DNA of 64,000 bases from Cordilura impudica. Lineage: Eukaryota > Arthropoda > Insecta > Diptera > Scathophagidae. Position 1 is the stretch's first letter; each line of letters starts with the position of its first letter. The position numbers and the translations under genes were made by a program. A model generated the notes under the pieces. That model worked only from the letters and a program-made list of their open reading frames with translations, did no database searches and was not told the origin of the DNA. Shown piece by piece: positions 34,873 to 43,685 of the stretch. The stretch spans positions 159,333,457 through 159,397,456 of the forward strand of contig OY821519.1 in assembly GCA_963682025.1 (NCBI GenBank), given 5' to 3'.

Positions 34873-35248
34873 TTAAAATGTGTTTTCTACTTCATTATAA
34901 TGATCATCATCATCGTCATCTTCATCAGTACTGTCATGCAAGTTGTTATAGAATGCATATTGCTTCTTCTTTTTAATGATTAGAGTATATAACCCATTCA
35001 CTTCTTTAACTTTTTTTAAAATGTGTGGAGTTGTGTTTAGATAATCCATCTGATTTTTAGTAATAATCAGAAATCGTTTAGGTAAATAAATATGATATTC
35101 TTTATTTACAAGACATCTTATACTTTCACCATATTTTGTATCCTCGTTCTATCTTGTTGATTTCATATGCAGTACTCTCTTCCATATCCTTTAAAGGTAA
35201 GTATATAATATTAGGGTTTTGAAACAATTTTCTTAAACTTGCTCTCAT
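34873..35248 (-). pseudogene. Small Polinton protein, paralogue B, frameshifted
   Basis: ATG at 35246-35248 (MRASLRKLFQNPNIIYLPLK) continues to about 35150, where the frame closes. The neighbouring frame then carries KYGESIRCLVNKEYHIYLPK and an acidic C-terminus with DEDDDDDDHYNE, ending at TAA 34873-34875. One frameshift near 35140-35160 separates the parts. The two parts together are collinear with paralogue A at 34122. It is the first minus-strand gene left of the central promoter region. Function unknown. Confidence 0.75.
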
Positions 35249-35333
35249 TATTTTGCTTTCAACTTTTCACCGTAAAACGAATTTTCGAACTGATTCTTTA
35301 TATGCAATAATTGATACTATAAGGTGTTTTTAG

Positions 35334-35506
35334 ATATTTTAATAACTTCTTATCAATTGCGGTTATATATATATATATATATAACACACAAACTTGAATA
35401 CAATAAGATTAAAACACCAGCTGTCTATATATATTACATACATACATACATACATACGTATACTTTTTTAATATTTATGCTTAACCGCAATTGATAAGAA
35501 GTTATT

Positions 35507-35562
<56 letters not shown>
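35334..35562. promoter_or_regulatory. Central inverted-repeat, probable divergent promoter of the Polinton
   Basis: A perfect 32-bp inverted repeat (35334-35365 and 35482-35513; TTAATAACTTCTTATCAATT core) surrounds a 116-bp spacer. It lies between the minus-strand small-protein genes and the plus-strand gene block starting at 35574. (TA)n tracts (35363-35384, 35511-35562) and a CATA-type microsatellite lie inside or beside it. CACCTTATA/TACCTTAT occurs just outside both arms. Position and symmetry suggest a shared promoter or replication element; this is inference. Confidence 0.6.
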
Positions 35563-35566
<4 letters not shown>

Positions 35567-35573
35567 ATTTATA

Positions 35574-36128
35574 ATGAGAGATTTAGTTGAATTAAAAACT
35601 TTGATAAATATGTATTGGGGTCAATTTTTAAAAACTGGTGATAAATATTGCACTTGTCATGCACAGTGGAAAACTTTTCAAATAATAAATGCAATAGTTT
35701 TGGATATTATAATGCAGGTGTTCCTAACCGCAGAAGGAGGGACAAGAACTCAAATTTTTTCTCTTAATAGAGGACAAGATATGCCAGCAAATATTCCAAT
35801 ATTTCAATTTAGTCACAATCAACATATAAAAATTGAGGTTATCGGTGGTATGATATCACTAGTTGGAACAGTCTATGAAGGTGGTTTTAAAGATATAAAT
35901 GTATACTCATACAAACCATCGTGTGTTTATAGTGAAATAGAGGCTAAAGTTTTCAGAGGTACAAATAAACTATATAATGATAAGACTGGTATCCACTCAT
36001 TGAATAAAAATCAACAAAAACCTCCCCTCCTTCAAAAAATGGTTAATGATAGTAAAGTTAAGAAGGGAGGTAGTGACGGTGGTGGTGATGACTCAGTTGA
36101 TAACTCATTCGAAGACGACGATTATTAA
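35574..36128 (+). CDS. Polinton hypothetical protein with acidic tail
   Basis: 184 codons starting 11 bp after the central (TA)n tract. Contains a Cys/His pair region (KYCTCHAQWKTF, ~23-34), a middle rich in beta-strand residues (GTRTQIFSLNRGQDMPANIP) and VIGGMISLVGTVYEGGF. The C-terminus is Gly/Asp-rich and acidic (KKGGSDGGGDDSVDNSFEDD). No family recognised. It is the first gene of the rightward block. Confidence 0.6.
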   Translation: MRDLVELKTLINMYWGQFLKTGDKYCTCHAQWKTFQIINAIVLDIIMQVFLTAEGGTRTQIFSLNRGQDMPANIPIFQFSHNQHIKIEVIGGMISLVGTVYEGGFKDINVYSYKPSCVYSEIEAKVFRGTNKLYNDKTGIHSLNKNQQKPPLLQKMVNDSKVKKGGSDGGGDDSVDNSFEDDDY

Positions 36129-36222
36129 ATTAGTATATATAAATATGAGAAACAATTCTTATCATCTCATTTAAAAATATATCGCTAACTTAAGAACACG
36201 TCTATTAAAAAGAAAAACTAAA

Positions 36223-36827
36223 ATGAAAAATATTTTTATCATATTTTTTTCATATATCTACATCATACAAGTGTTTTCAGCTTCATTACCTATTGATTTG
36301 AGTGAAAATGAACTTAAAAATACAGAATTTGCTATAAAATTACCAAATAATGATACTGTGAGCATACAACTAAATTTCAAACTTTTAAAGTTTAGTAATG
36401 ATTTAAATAAAAACATCGAGTCAACAACAAAAGCAGAATATAAATCAAACGAAGAACAAGAAGACTCCCCACCGCCTATAAATCAATCTTTTACTGTTGA
36501 ACAAGCTATTGAAACATTTAGGCAAGATTTAGTAAAAAAAGAAAAAAATATTGCAGGAATAATTGAAAGTTCGGCTCCATTTTATAGACATTTTCAACTC
36601 CAATACAAGATAATATAAAATTGAGAATCCGTTGTACATATGACAGCAATTACTTGAAACGTCGATTAAATATTTCATGCTTCGAATATCGTCAAGTTGA
36701 ATACGAGAGAATTTTAAGTAATGGTGAAATTGAGGTGGTTTCTGAGGATGACACTACATACCGATCCGATGTTACATTAATCAACATTCAAGATTATACA
36801 CATGATTTGGATATGGAAATAATATAA
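36223..36827 (+). pseudogene. Secreted or membrane-associated Polinton protein, frameshifted
   Basis: The first frame (36223-36618) begins with a clear signal peptide (MKNIFIIFFSYIYIIQVFSA, hydrophobic core at residues 4-17). A polar region with an acidic, Pro-containing segment (EEQEDSPPPINQ) follows. A second ORF (36621-36827) in another frame continues directly and can be read upstream into the first, indicating one gene with a frame change near 36590. The second part has two Cys and RCTYDSNYLKRRLNISCFEY. Function unknown; entry to the secretory route is predicted only from the N-terminus. Confidence 0.6.
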
Positions 36828-36953
36828 ATTAGCTGATATGATGAAATACATTTACTACTAGTTAATATAAACTTTGATGTTGATGTGTTAGGAGGTTTTA
36901 TTTAACACAAATAAAAAAATAAAAAAAAATATATAAATAAAATAAGAAAAAGA

Positions 36954-37268
36954 ATGAATAACGAGTTTTATTCTAAAATTTTACATGACTTCATGAAGGA
37001 AGAAACGCTTTTGTGGTATGAACATGAGATTATTTTGAAAAAATTAAAAGCTCAATTCGATGAATATGCATTTTATAAGAAAAGTAAATCAAAATTTGGA
37101 TATCATTATACCAATTGTGTGTGGTCCAACGATGAAACAACTTGTGATCCTGATACCTGTAAATGTTCCCTTATCGATAAAAGTTGGAATCAAGCATTAT
37201 ATATAATGAATTTTTATAATAATTTAAAAACACATACTTTATCAACAGTTCTACAGTCTCCGTTGTGA
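36954..37268 (+). CDS. Polinton hypothetical small protein
   Basis: 104 codons, all-helical N-terminus (EETLLWYEHEIILKKLKAQF) followed by a Cys cluster (NCVWSNDETTCDPDTCKCS, four Cys in about 20 residues) that might bind metal. It ends 18 bp before the next start. No known family recognised. Confidence 0.55.
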   Translation: MNNEFYSKILHDFMKEETLLWYEHEIILKKLKAQFDEYAFYKKSKSKFGYHYTNCVWSNDETTCDPDTCKCSLIDKSWNQALYIMNFYNNLKTHTLSTVLQSPL

Positions 37269-37286
37269 CTTGATTAGTATTAAACA

Positions 37287-37799
37287 ATGTCTGAGGAGAG
37301 AATATTAGTTGTAGACGTACAAGGTTTTTATCTCAACAATAAATTCATCGTAAAAGAACTGAGTATTTTAATTGACGACTCACAAATTCAAACATTTATT
37401 ATTAAACCACCTTTTCAATATTCATTGCTGACAACAAAAGAAAAAGATTCAATTAATTGGCTTTATAATCATCATCATGGCTTAAAATGGAAAGATGGCG
37501 ATTCAACCTTAACAAATATTATGGAATATTATATTAAACATCTTAAAGATAACAATTTTATTTATTATGTTAAAGGATTAGAAAAAATTAAGTGGATTCA
37601 AAATATTTTTAAAGATGAAATTAATTTTTGTAACCTAGATGATCTAAATTGTCCAAATTTGAAAACGTTATATCAAAATGATAAATCTATAAATGTTTGT
37701 TGTTATCATAGGAAATATTGTATATGTGCTGAAAAAAATGTAATACTCTTAAGAAAGTTTATTAAATCAAATATTAATAAAGAAAACATAAAATTGTAA
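37287..37799 (+). CDS. Predicted exonuclease-like Polinton protein
   Basis: 170 codons. The N-terminus ILVVDVQGFYLNNKFIVKEL looks like an RNase-H-fold first strand with an acidic residue, and KPPFQYSLL, WLYNHHHGLKW (~52-62) and YYVKGLEKIKWIQ (~93-105) follow. A final CCYHRKYCICAEKN carries conserved-looking Cys/His. I recall the same order in uncharacterised insect Polinton and virus-like proteins. A DEDD-type nuclease fold is my inference and the full acidic set is not visible. It lies immediately upstream of the capsid genes. Confidence 0.5.
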   Translation: MSEERILVVDVQGFYLNNKFIVKELSILIDDSQIQTFIIKPPFQYSLLTTKEKDSINWLYNHHHGLKWKDGDSTLTNIMEYYIKHLKDNNFIYYVKGLEKIKWIQNIFKDEINFCNLDDLNCPNLKTLYQNDKSINVCCYHRKYCICAEKNVILLRKFIKSNINKENIKL

Positions 37800-37884
37800 A
37801 AAAAAGCATTTTTTTAATATTATTATTTAACACTTAAATCAACTAAAATAAACATCAATCATCAGTTCATTCTGAATACTTGTA

Positions 37885-38571
37885 ATGTCAATAACAATCT
37901 CTTTAACCGGAAACACTTCAACTTTGGTTGGAGAATATTTTCCTCCAATTGAACTGCCTACAAATTATGTCTGTGGACTTATTGATTTTGTAGTATTCAA
38001 TTCCATACCCAATGTAGATGTTTACAACAATTTGTTTCATATAGGAAATTATACTATTACTGTTCCAGTGGGCTCATACGAACTTGAGGATATTGATTTT
38101 CACTTAAACTCATGCTTAAGAGATATCGATAAATCAATTAACCTAACAATTGAAGCTAACAATAACACCCTTAAAACTGAAATAACCTCATCTATGGATA
38201 TAGATTTTTCACAACCAAACAGTATAGGAAAGTTGCTTGGGTTTAGCAAAAGAAAATTAGAAGTAAATTCAACTGAATATTTTGAATCTGATTTACCTAC
38301 ACATATTACTAATGTTAACACAATACGCATTGAAAACAACTTAACAACCGGATCATTTATTAATAATACCTCAGATCATACTATTCATGAATTTCCTCTT
38401 GATGTTCCTCCAGGATATAAAATAAACGAAAAACCTCGAAATGTCATTTATTTACCAGTCAACTGTCGACAAATAAGCAACATAACGATTAGAATCTTAA
38501 ATCAAGACGGTGAACTTATAAATTTTAGAGGAGAAAAAATCACTCTTAGACTCCACTTCAAACCAGAATAA
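37885..38571 (+). CDS. PX: Polinton minor capsid (penton-type, single jelly roll)
   Basis: 228 codons. Recognisable blocks are IPNVDVYNNLFHIGN, VPVGSYELEDIDFHLN, SIGKLLGFSKRKL, SDHTIHEFPLDVPPGYKINE, NVIYLPVNCRQI and NFRGEKITLRLHFKPE, the conserved pattern of Polinton minor capsid proteins. It should form pentameric vertices with the major capsid at 38717-39927. The frame is intact and its stop overlaps the start of a 49-codon ORF (TAATG). Confidence 0.85.
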   Translation: MSITISLTGNTSTLVGEYFPPIELPTNYVCGLIDFVVFNSIPNVDVYNNLFHIGNYTITVPVGSYELEDIDFHLNSCLRDIDKSINLTIEANNNTLKTEITSSMDIDFSQPNSIGKLLGFSKRKLEVNSTEYFESDLPTHITNVNTIRIENNLTTGSFINNTSDHTIHEFPLDVPPGYKINEKPRNVIYLPVNCRQISNITIRILNQDGELINFRGEKITLRLHFKPE

Positions 38572-38720
38572 TGATCATTTTCAATAAAAACGTAATGCAA
38601 AGAGGATTTCCATTCAATTCTTCGTCAACTCACATTCGAGAAAGTATAAAAAATAAAAAACCGTTGTCATCATCTAATACAGAATACTTAAAATCATTGG
38701 GATTTATTCTTCAATCATGA
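38571..38720 (+). CDS. 49-residue ORF between the two capsid genes
   Basis: The ATG at 38571-38573 shares one base with the minor-capsid stop, and its TGA (38718-38720) overlaps the major-capsid ATG (ATGA). Product: a short basic peptide with NKNVMQRGFPFNSS and C-terminal EYLKSLGFILQS. The tight double overlap, and my impression that other insect Polintons carry a similar small ORF here, argue that it is real. Function unknown. Confidence 0.6.
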   Translation: MIIFNKNVMQRGFPFNSSSTHIRESIKNKKPLSSSNTEYLKSLGFILQS

Positions 38721-39927
38721 ATGAAATACTAAATGTTCTTCAAAAACCTATGTATGATGAGAGTATCGTAAAAAGGGAATATCATAGTTACTCTCCATAT
38801 CTAAAATCATTCAACAACAATGATGAGATTCGTATACCAATTCAAAATCAAGATCTCTTCGTCTTACCAAGTGAGAGTATGATTTACATTCATGGTTTTA
38901 TAGTAAAGAAGGAAGCAACCAAAGAGGTTCCAGCTATAGATGTGAAATTTAAAAACAACTTTGCTTCATATTTGTTTGATGAAATTCGTTATGAAATTAA
39001 TGGTTTTGAAGTTGATCGTACACGCAAACTTGGAATTTCATCTACCATGAAAAATTTTGTATCGTTGAATAAGGCTGAAAGTGATACATTAAAAAACGCT
39101 GGTTGGTGTCCTGAAGAAACTTTTGCTTTGGAAAAAAGTCATTTTAGTTGTTGTATACCTCTGAAAATGTTGATGGGTTTTGCTGAAGATTATAACAAAA
39201 TACTATTAAATTCAAAACATAGCTCATCCTTCAACGTTCTACATCCGATGAGAGATCATATTATTGTACAAATACAACTGATAAGTTGAAATTAACAATT
39301 CTGGATATAACATGGAAAATGCTGCACATTCAACTATCGGACTTTGCAAAATTGGAAATGTTTAAGATAATCAACAGCAAACATTCTATACCAATAGCGT
39401 TTCGAAGTTGGGACTGTCATGTAAATCCTGTGTTACCAAAGAGTACAAAGGTTTTATGGAATGTAAAGCTTTCTCCACAAAACGAAAGACCACGATTTCT
39501 TATAATTGGTTTACAAAAAGAGAAAAGTAAAGAACAAGAAAATAATTTTGACCATTGTAATATATCTAATTTAAAAGTATATCTAAACTCAGAGTCATAT
39601 CCATATGATGATTTAAATAATCATTTCGAAATGGGTCAATATTCTGTTCTATATAATATGTATGCAAAATTTCAACAAAGCTTTTACATGCGAGAACCTG
39701 AACCATTGCTAGATGTTGATGAATACAAGTCTTATGCACCGCTTATTGTTGTTGATGTTTCACATCAAAATGAGACTGTTAAAATTGGACCTATTGATGT
39801 ACGAATTGAATTTGATACTGAAGCAAACAAACCCATTCCAGATAATACATCAGCATACTGTTTAGTTATTCATGATCGCTTAATTGAATACTCACCTCTA
39901 ACAAGCGAAATTAGAAAAATTATTTAA
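38717..39927 (+). pseudogene. PY: Polinton major capsid protein (double jelly roll), frameshifted
   Basis: The first frame (38717-39289) has NNDEIRIPIQNQDLFVLPSE, NNFASYLFDEIRYEINGFEV, SSTMKNFVSLN and PLKMLMGFAEDYNKILL, conserved in insect Polinton major capsids. The second (39286-39927) continues with LDITWKMLHIQLSDFAKLE, the NERPRFLIIGLQ block, YPYDDLNNHFEMGQYSVLYN and the ending CLVIHDRLIEYSPL. The frames differ by one base and the change lies near 39215-39225, just after the EDYNKILL block. Family length (~400 residues) equals the two parts together. Everything else in the gene is open, so the lesion is recent. Confidence 0.88.
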
Positions 39928-40048
39928 TTGTAACATTTCTCTTGAAATTTTTAATAAATGACAAAAAATATTTTTATTTATAAATAAAACAAGATCTTTT
40001 TAATTCTTAATCGTTGTATTTTATTAAAGCAATTATAATTTCTTCTTA
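39928..40048. terminator. Convergent 3' ends of capsid and protease genes
   Basis: The 121 bp between the plus-strand capsid stop and the minus-strand protease stop holds AATAAA-type signals (for example 39982-39987), consistent with shared polyadenylation sequence. Confidence 0.45.
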
Positions 40049-40402
40049 TTAGGTTAGTTTCGAAAACAAAAATTTTAAACATAAATGACCACAGTTTATT
40101 GTATTAAAATTTTGATATCTATCATAATTATAACTAATGTTTTTTCCTAAATATTTTATTAAATGTTTCGGTGGTTGCAAGTTACCAAAGCTATCAAAAT
40201 ATTCAATTTGATTGTTGTTTTTCTAGTACGCTACCCAATGTGTGCCAGGTCCCTTTGAAGTATCCAGATTGAGTATTCCACATTCTTTTTTAAATGGTGT
40301 ACTTGGAAGAGTGTTGCACATAAACACCCCTCTAAAATTTGGAATATGTTTTGCATATTTTCTCAAGTCTACATCAGAAAGGGCTCTTTTAGGTAGCGTC
40401 AT
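40049..40402 (-). pseudogene. PRO: Adenovirus-type cysteine protease of the Polinton, in-frame stop
   Basis: ATG at 40400-40402 overlaps the stop of the PLA2-type gene; the frame runs 117 codons to TAA 40049-40051. A TAG at 40223-40225 (codon 60) interrupts it. Before the stop: FRGVFMCNTL and GPGTHWVAY with the catalytic His. After it: EYFDSFGN with the Asp-containing block and NTINCGHLCLKFL with the catalytic Cys. This is the order of the adenain/Ulp1-like maturation protease that processes capsid proteins. Phase is kept on both sides, so one point change disables it. Neither half reaches typical ORF-size cut-offs, so the gene is easily missed. Confidence 0.88.
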
Positions 40403-41220
40403 TAAAAATTCTGTTGATAAGGTTTTAAATATAATCCAAAACCTTTTTTATATGGTTTTAGGAACATGCCTTTTCCCATCGCGATGGCTTCCATTGTGCT
40501 ATTGTGTCGTTTTGCTTCAGTCAACTGCTGCTTTCCATTTTTAACTACATTGATTGCTTTTGCAATACCAGATACACCACCAGCTAAACCGCCAAGTGCG
40601 CCCAGTGCAGCAAATATAGGTGCAAGTGGAAGGAAACCTCCAGATTTTGGTAGCGGTATTATTCGAGGTGTTTTTATTAATGATTTTTTTTTCCCCTTGA
40701 AAATATTGTTTACAACTTTTCGTGAAATCTTTATAGCATCTTTCAAGTTTTCAGTTTTCTTTATATTCTTTCTTGCACTTTTCAATGCATGTCTAAATAG
40801 TTGATGTTCATTTACTGGAGACGATCTTTTAGTTTTACTAATAACGTTACCCATTCCGAATTTTGTTTTTGCTTTCATTGCAGTAGTAACAAACCAAGCG
40901 TTTGATTTTTCACCCAAACTACTATCACTTGCTTTAACCCTTTGCCAAGCCTTTTCAGCTAAGATTCTATCAGCAATATGTCTTTTCTCTAAATCTTTAT
41001 TGTTTGAGTATGCTATATCGTGCTGTCTGCAAGCGGTATCCAACGGATTGATTCCTTGATCACCTCTATCTAAACGTTTCTTTAATTTTGTACCAGGTCC
41101 GCAAAATTGATAACCGGGTAAATGAAGTTCAATAGGAAGTTTATTAATTATTTTATTCAGAAACCCTTTACCAATGAAGGATGGATGACGACTGAATATC
41201 TTTTTATAAATGATAGTCAT
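40402..41220 (-). CDS. Phospholipase A2-domain virion protein of the Polinton
   Basis: 272 codons, open. Residues ~36-75 carry the parvovirus-type secreted PLA2 signature: the Ca-binding YQFCGPGT and the catalytic PLDTACRQHDIAY with the HD dyad. A basic middle follows (many Lys; KTKRSSPVNEHQLF, IKKTENLKDAIKISRKVV). The hydrophobic Gly/Ala region FLPLAPIFAALGALGGLAGG comes at ~200-220, and the tail repeats GKGMFLKPY and GFGLYLKPY. The Gly/Ala segment with its tail resembles membrane-active or core proteins of adenovirus-like viruses. It is followed directly by the protease gene, giving a two-gene minus-strand unit. The gene is probably a minor virion protein acting on membranes, by analogy only. 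Confidence 0.85.
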   Translation of the reverse strand: MTIIYKKIFSRHPSFIGKGFLNKIINKLPIELHLPGYQFCGPGTKLKKRLDRGDQGINPLDTACRQHDIAYSNNKDLEKRHIADRILAEKAWQRVKASDSSLGEKSNAWFVTTAMKAKTKFGMGNVISKTKRSSPVNEHQLFRHALKSARKNIKKTENLKDAIKISRKVVNNIFKGKKKSLIKTPRIIPLPKSGGFLPLAPIFAALGALGGLAGGVSGIAKAINVVKNGKQQLTEAKRHNSTMEAIAMGKGMFLKPYKKGFGLYLKPYQQNF

Positions 41221-41296
41221 ATCAATTGGTACTTTATCGATTAAAGATTGAAATTAAATTGATTGAAAACAAATAAAAGAGCCTGGTTTATATATT

Positions 41297-42004
41297 ATGT
41301 TATCATTAGACTTCAGAATGCGTTTTTTTAAACAACAGAAAAGCATTAATGTAAAGAATATTGAATCAATGTTCGATTCATCAAATAAAATTCGTCATAG
41401 TTCATTACTATCGAATTCTATTCGAGCTCTTATTGTGGGTCCATCAAATTGTGGAAAAACAAATGTGATGATCAGTCTTATCGAAAGTCCCCATGGATTG
41501 AAATTTAAAAATATTTACTTATATTCAAAATCAACACAACAACCGAAATATAAGTACTTAGAAAATTTAATTAAACCTCTCAAGATGATAAATTTTTCAT
41601 CATTTTCCAATAATGATGATGTTCTATCCCCAGACGAAGTTAAACCGAATTCAATATTTATATTCGATGATATAGCTTGTGAGAAACAAAATCATGTACG
41701 TTCTTACTTTTGTATGGGTCGTCATAAAGACATTGATAGTTTTTATTTATGTCAAACTTATACACGTATACCAAAACACTTGATTCGCGATAATGCAAAT
41801 ATGATTATAATGTTTAAACAGGATGCAATGAATATTAAACATATTTACAATAATCATGTTGGTTCTGATATGACTTTAAAAACATTTTATAAGTTATGTG
41901 CCGAGTGTTGGAAAGAAAAATATGGTTTTCTAGTTATTAACAAAGATGATCCCATGAATAATGGTCGATATAGAAAAGGTTTCGATGTATTTATAAATCT
42001 ATAA
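41297..42004 (+). CDS. ATP: Genome-packaging ATPase (A32/FtsK-HerA type)
   Basis: 235 codons, intact. Walker A GPSNCGKTN at ~48-56, Walker B SIFIFDDI at ~116-123, then SYFCMGRHKDIDSFYLCQTY with the sensor-like Gln and IPKHLIRDNANMI. The order and spacing match A32-like packaging ATPases of Polintons, adenovirus-like and NCLDV viruses. It should power DNA loading into capsids. Divergent from the PLA2 gene with only 76 bp between starts, implying a short shared promoter. Confidence 0.92.
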   Translation: MLSLDFRMRFFKQQKSINVKNIESMFDSSNKIRHSSLLSNSIRALIVGPSNCGKTNVMISLIESPHGLKFKNIYLYSKSTQQPKYKYLENLIKPLKMINFSSFSNNDDVLSPDEVKPNSIFIFDDIACEKQNHVRSYFCMGRHKDIDSFYLCQTYTRIPKHLIRDNANMIIMFKQDAMNIKHIYNNHVGSDMTLKTFYKLCAECWKEKYGFLVINKDDPMNNGRYRKGFDVFINL

Positions 42005-42145
42005 AAGAAATATTATGGATATTTTAAAATCAGTACACAATCAATTATTAAACTAATAACTTCTCAACTATAATCTGCTACTATCTAATAAATCGCTAAC
42101 TGCTAATCTGATCTGTTTGTTTTGCTTCTATTTCAATCTATCAAT

Positions 42146-42533
42146 ATGAATACAAATCTAGTTAATAATCTTATTAAAACTCGAAATATTTTAAAAAAGA
42201 AATATAAAGATATTTTACTTGGGGAAATCGCAAATGATGAGATGTTAGAAAAGACATTTAAACCAATATCAAAACCATTAAAAGAAATAGCTCAATCAAC
42301 TAATAATAATAATATTATAAAACATGAAAATTATTTGGATAACTCTTTTAAACATGATCTTGAGAATAACAAAGTTGGCTTCAGCACACCATATAAAAAG
42401 AGTAAGCTTGATTATAATACGTTTTCTTCAAGCTTTGATAACAAGAAAATCGAGAAAAGTTCAAATACGTTTAAATCATTTGATGGTGAAAATGATGTTG
42501 ATCACTATGATGATGGTGTTGATAATAATGATA

Positions 42534-42576
<43 letters not shown>

Positions 42577-43135
42577 CACTATTGCAATACATCCCGATCA
42601 AAGTATTCAATATAATTTATCAAAAGTTAATTTAGATACATATGATAAAACCTATGGACCACGTAAGGATAAAAATCAAATCTGGAGACTGGGTAGTGAA
42701 CCCATCACTTTCAATTCAACCAATATTACTGTAGGTAATTCAAAATGGCCCTTTACATCAGGTTTATATGAATTGCTAGTTTATAAGAAACCAATCAGTT
42801 ATAATAACACAGATTTAAATAATTATAAACAAATATTGGAGATGACTAATGCTTATAAACGAAATAACAGCATTAATGGTCAAATTAAAGGAAATCGTTC
42901 AATTAAATATACAACGATTATTAAAAACCTATTTAAACAACAGACAATTCATAAGGGAAAAGGTTTAATGAAGTTGAATAGAAAAAAGGTCAATTATGTT
43001 TATTGGGATGATCCTAACGAATTGGTTGATAGATTACGTCTATTGATTTCATCCACAACAGCTGGTCACTCAAATCATAATAATGAAATTGTATCAATTA
43101 TTGAGGAATTGAGAGAAGCAAAGATTATTATATAA
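42146..43135 (+). CDS. Conserved Polinton protein of unknown function with Asp run
   Basis: 329 codons from ATG at 42146. The N-terminus is Lys/Asn-rich with predicted helices. A (GAT)n tract at ~42520-42575 encodes a long Asp run, likely variable in length. The C-terminal half has conserved blocks DKTYGPRKDKNQIWRLGSEP, WPFTSGLYELLVYKKP, NRSIKYTTIIKNLF, VYWDDPNELVDRLRLLISST and HNNEIVSIIEELREA. The last two recur in Polinton proteins of many animals as I remember them. Function is not known. Intact frame, 16 bp into the rightward late block after the ATPase. Confidence 0.8.
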
Positions 43136-43172
43136 ATAGGCTTAAAAATATTTAACAATTCATACACATAAA

Positions 43173-43628
43173 ATGCCTATCGATAAGTTTGGACATTATA
43201 TTGAACAATCTGCAAGATATCAAAATCCGCATTTCAAGATTCATTTGGATAGTGATCGTAATTTCAACTTTAACTTGCGGAGAATAAAAAATATTGCTAA
43301 TCCTGTATTGGAAAACGATGCTGTGAACAAAATTTATATGAAAAGTTATTTTAGTGAAATAAAGAAACAACTGGATACAATTTGTATGGAGAGAATTAAG
43401 GAAACGGAGAATCGTTTTAACGAAATAATACAACAACAAAACGTGTTGTGTACAGAAAAATTCGGGAATATAGAAACAAGTTTAAATAAATTAATACATA
43501 ATCAAAGTATCTTACAAAATAATCTCGATCAATCACTAAAAGAAATGAGATCATTATTTAATTATAAAATTGATTCAGTTGAAGAACGTCTTAAGCTCAT
43601 TACAAAACATTTAAACATTGAAATATAA
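43173..43628 (+). CDS. Coiled-coil, fibre-like Polinton protein
   Basis: 151 codons. The N-terminal block FNLRRIKNIANPVLENDAVN resembles the kNVa.P....DAvNK.Y motif that precedes trimeric coiled coils in viral and phage fibres. The remainder (~60-150) is predicted continuous coiled coil (TENRFNEIIQQQNVL, QNNLDQSLKEMRSLF). It may be an attachment or spike component; inference from motif only. Sits between the unknown conserved protein and the integrase. Confidence 0.6.
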   Translation: MPIDKFGHYIEQSARYQNPHFKIHLDSDRNFNFNLRRIKNIANPVLENDAVNKIYMKSYFSEIKKQLDTICMERIKETENRFNEIIQQQNVLCTEKFGNIETSLNKLIHNQSILQNNLDQSLKEMRSLFNYKIDSVEERLKLITKHLNIEI

Positions 43629-43685
43629 ATCGTTTTCATTTAAATCCTACATCAACAGCATTTAAATTGATGTAATCTAAGAAAG

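Noticed and set aside
40242..40804. Plus-strand ORFs (40242-40544, 40466-40804)
   Set aside because: Antisense to the protease and PLA2-type genes on the minus strand.
42324..42635. 103-codon Met/Ile-rich ORF
   Set aside because: Alternate frame of the GAT repeat in the 42146-43135 gene.
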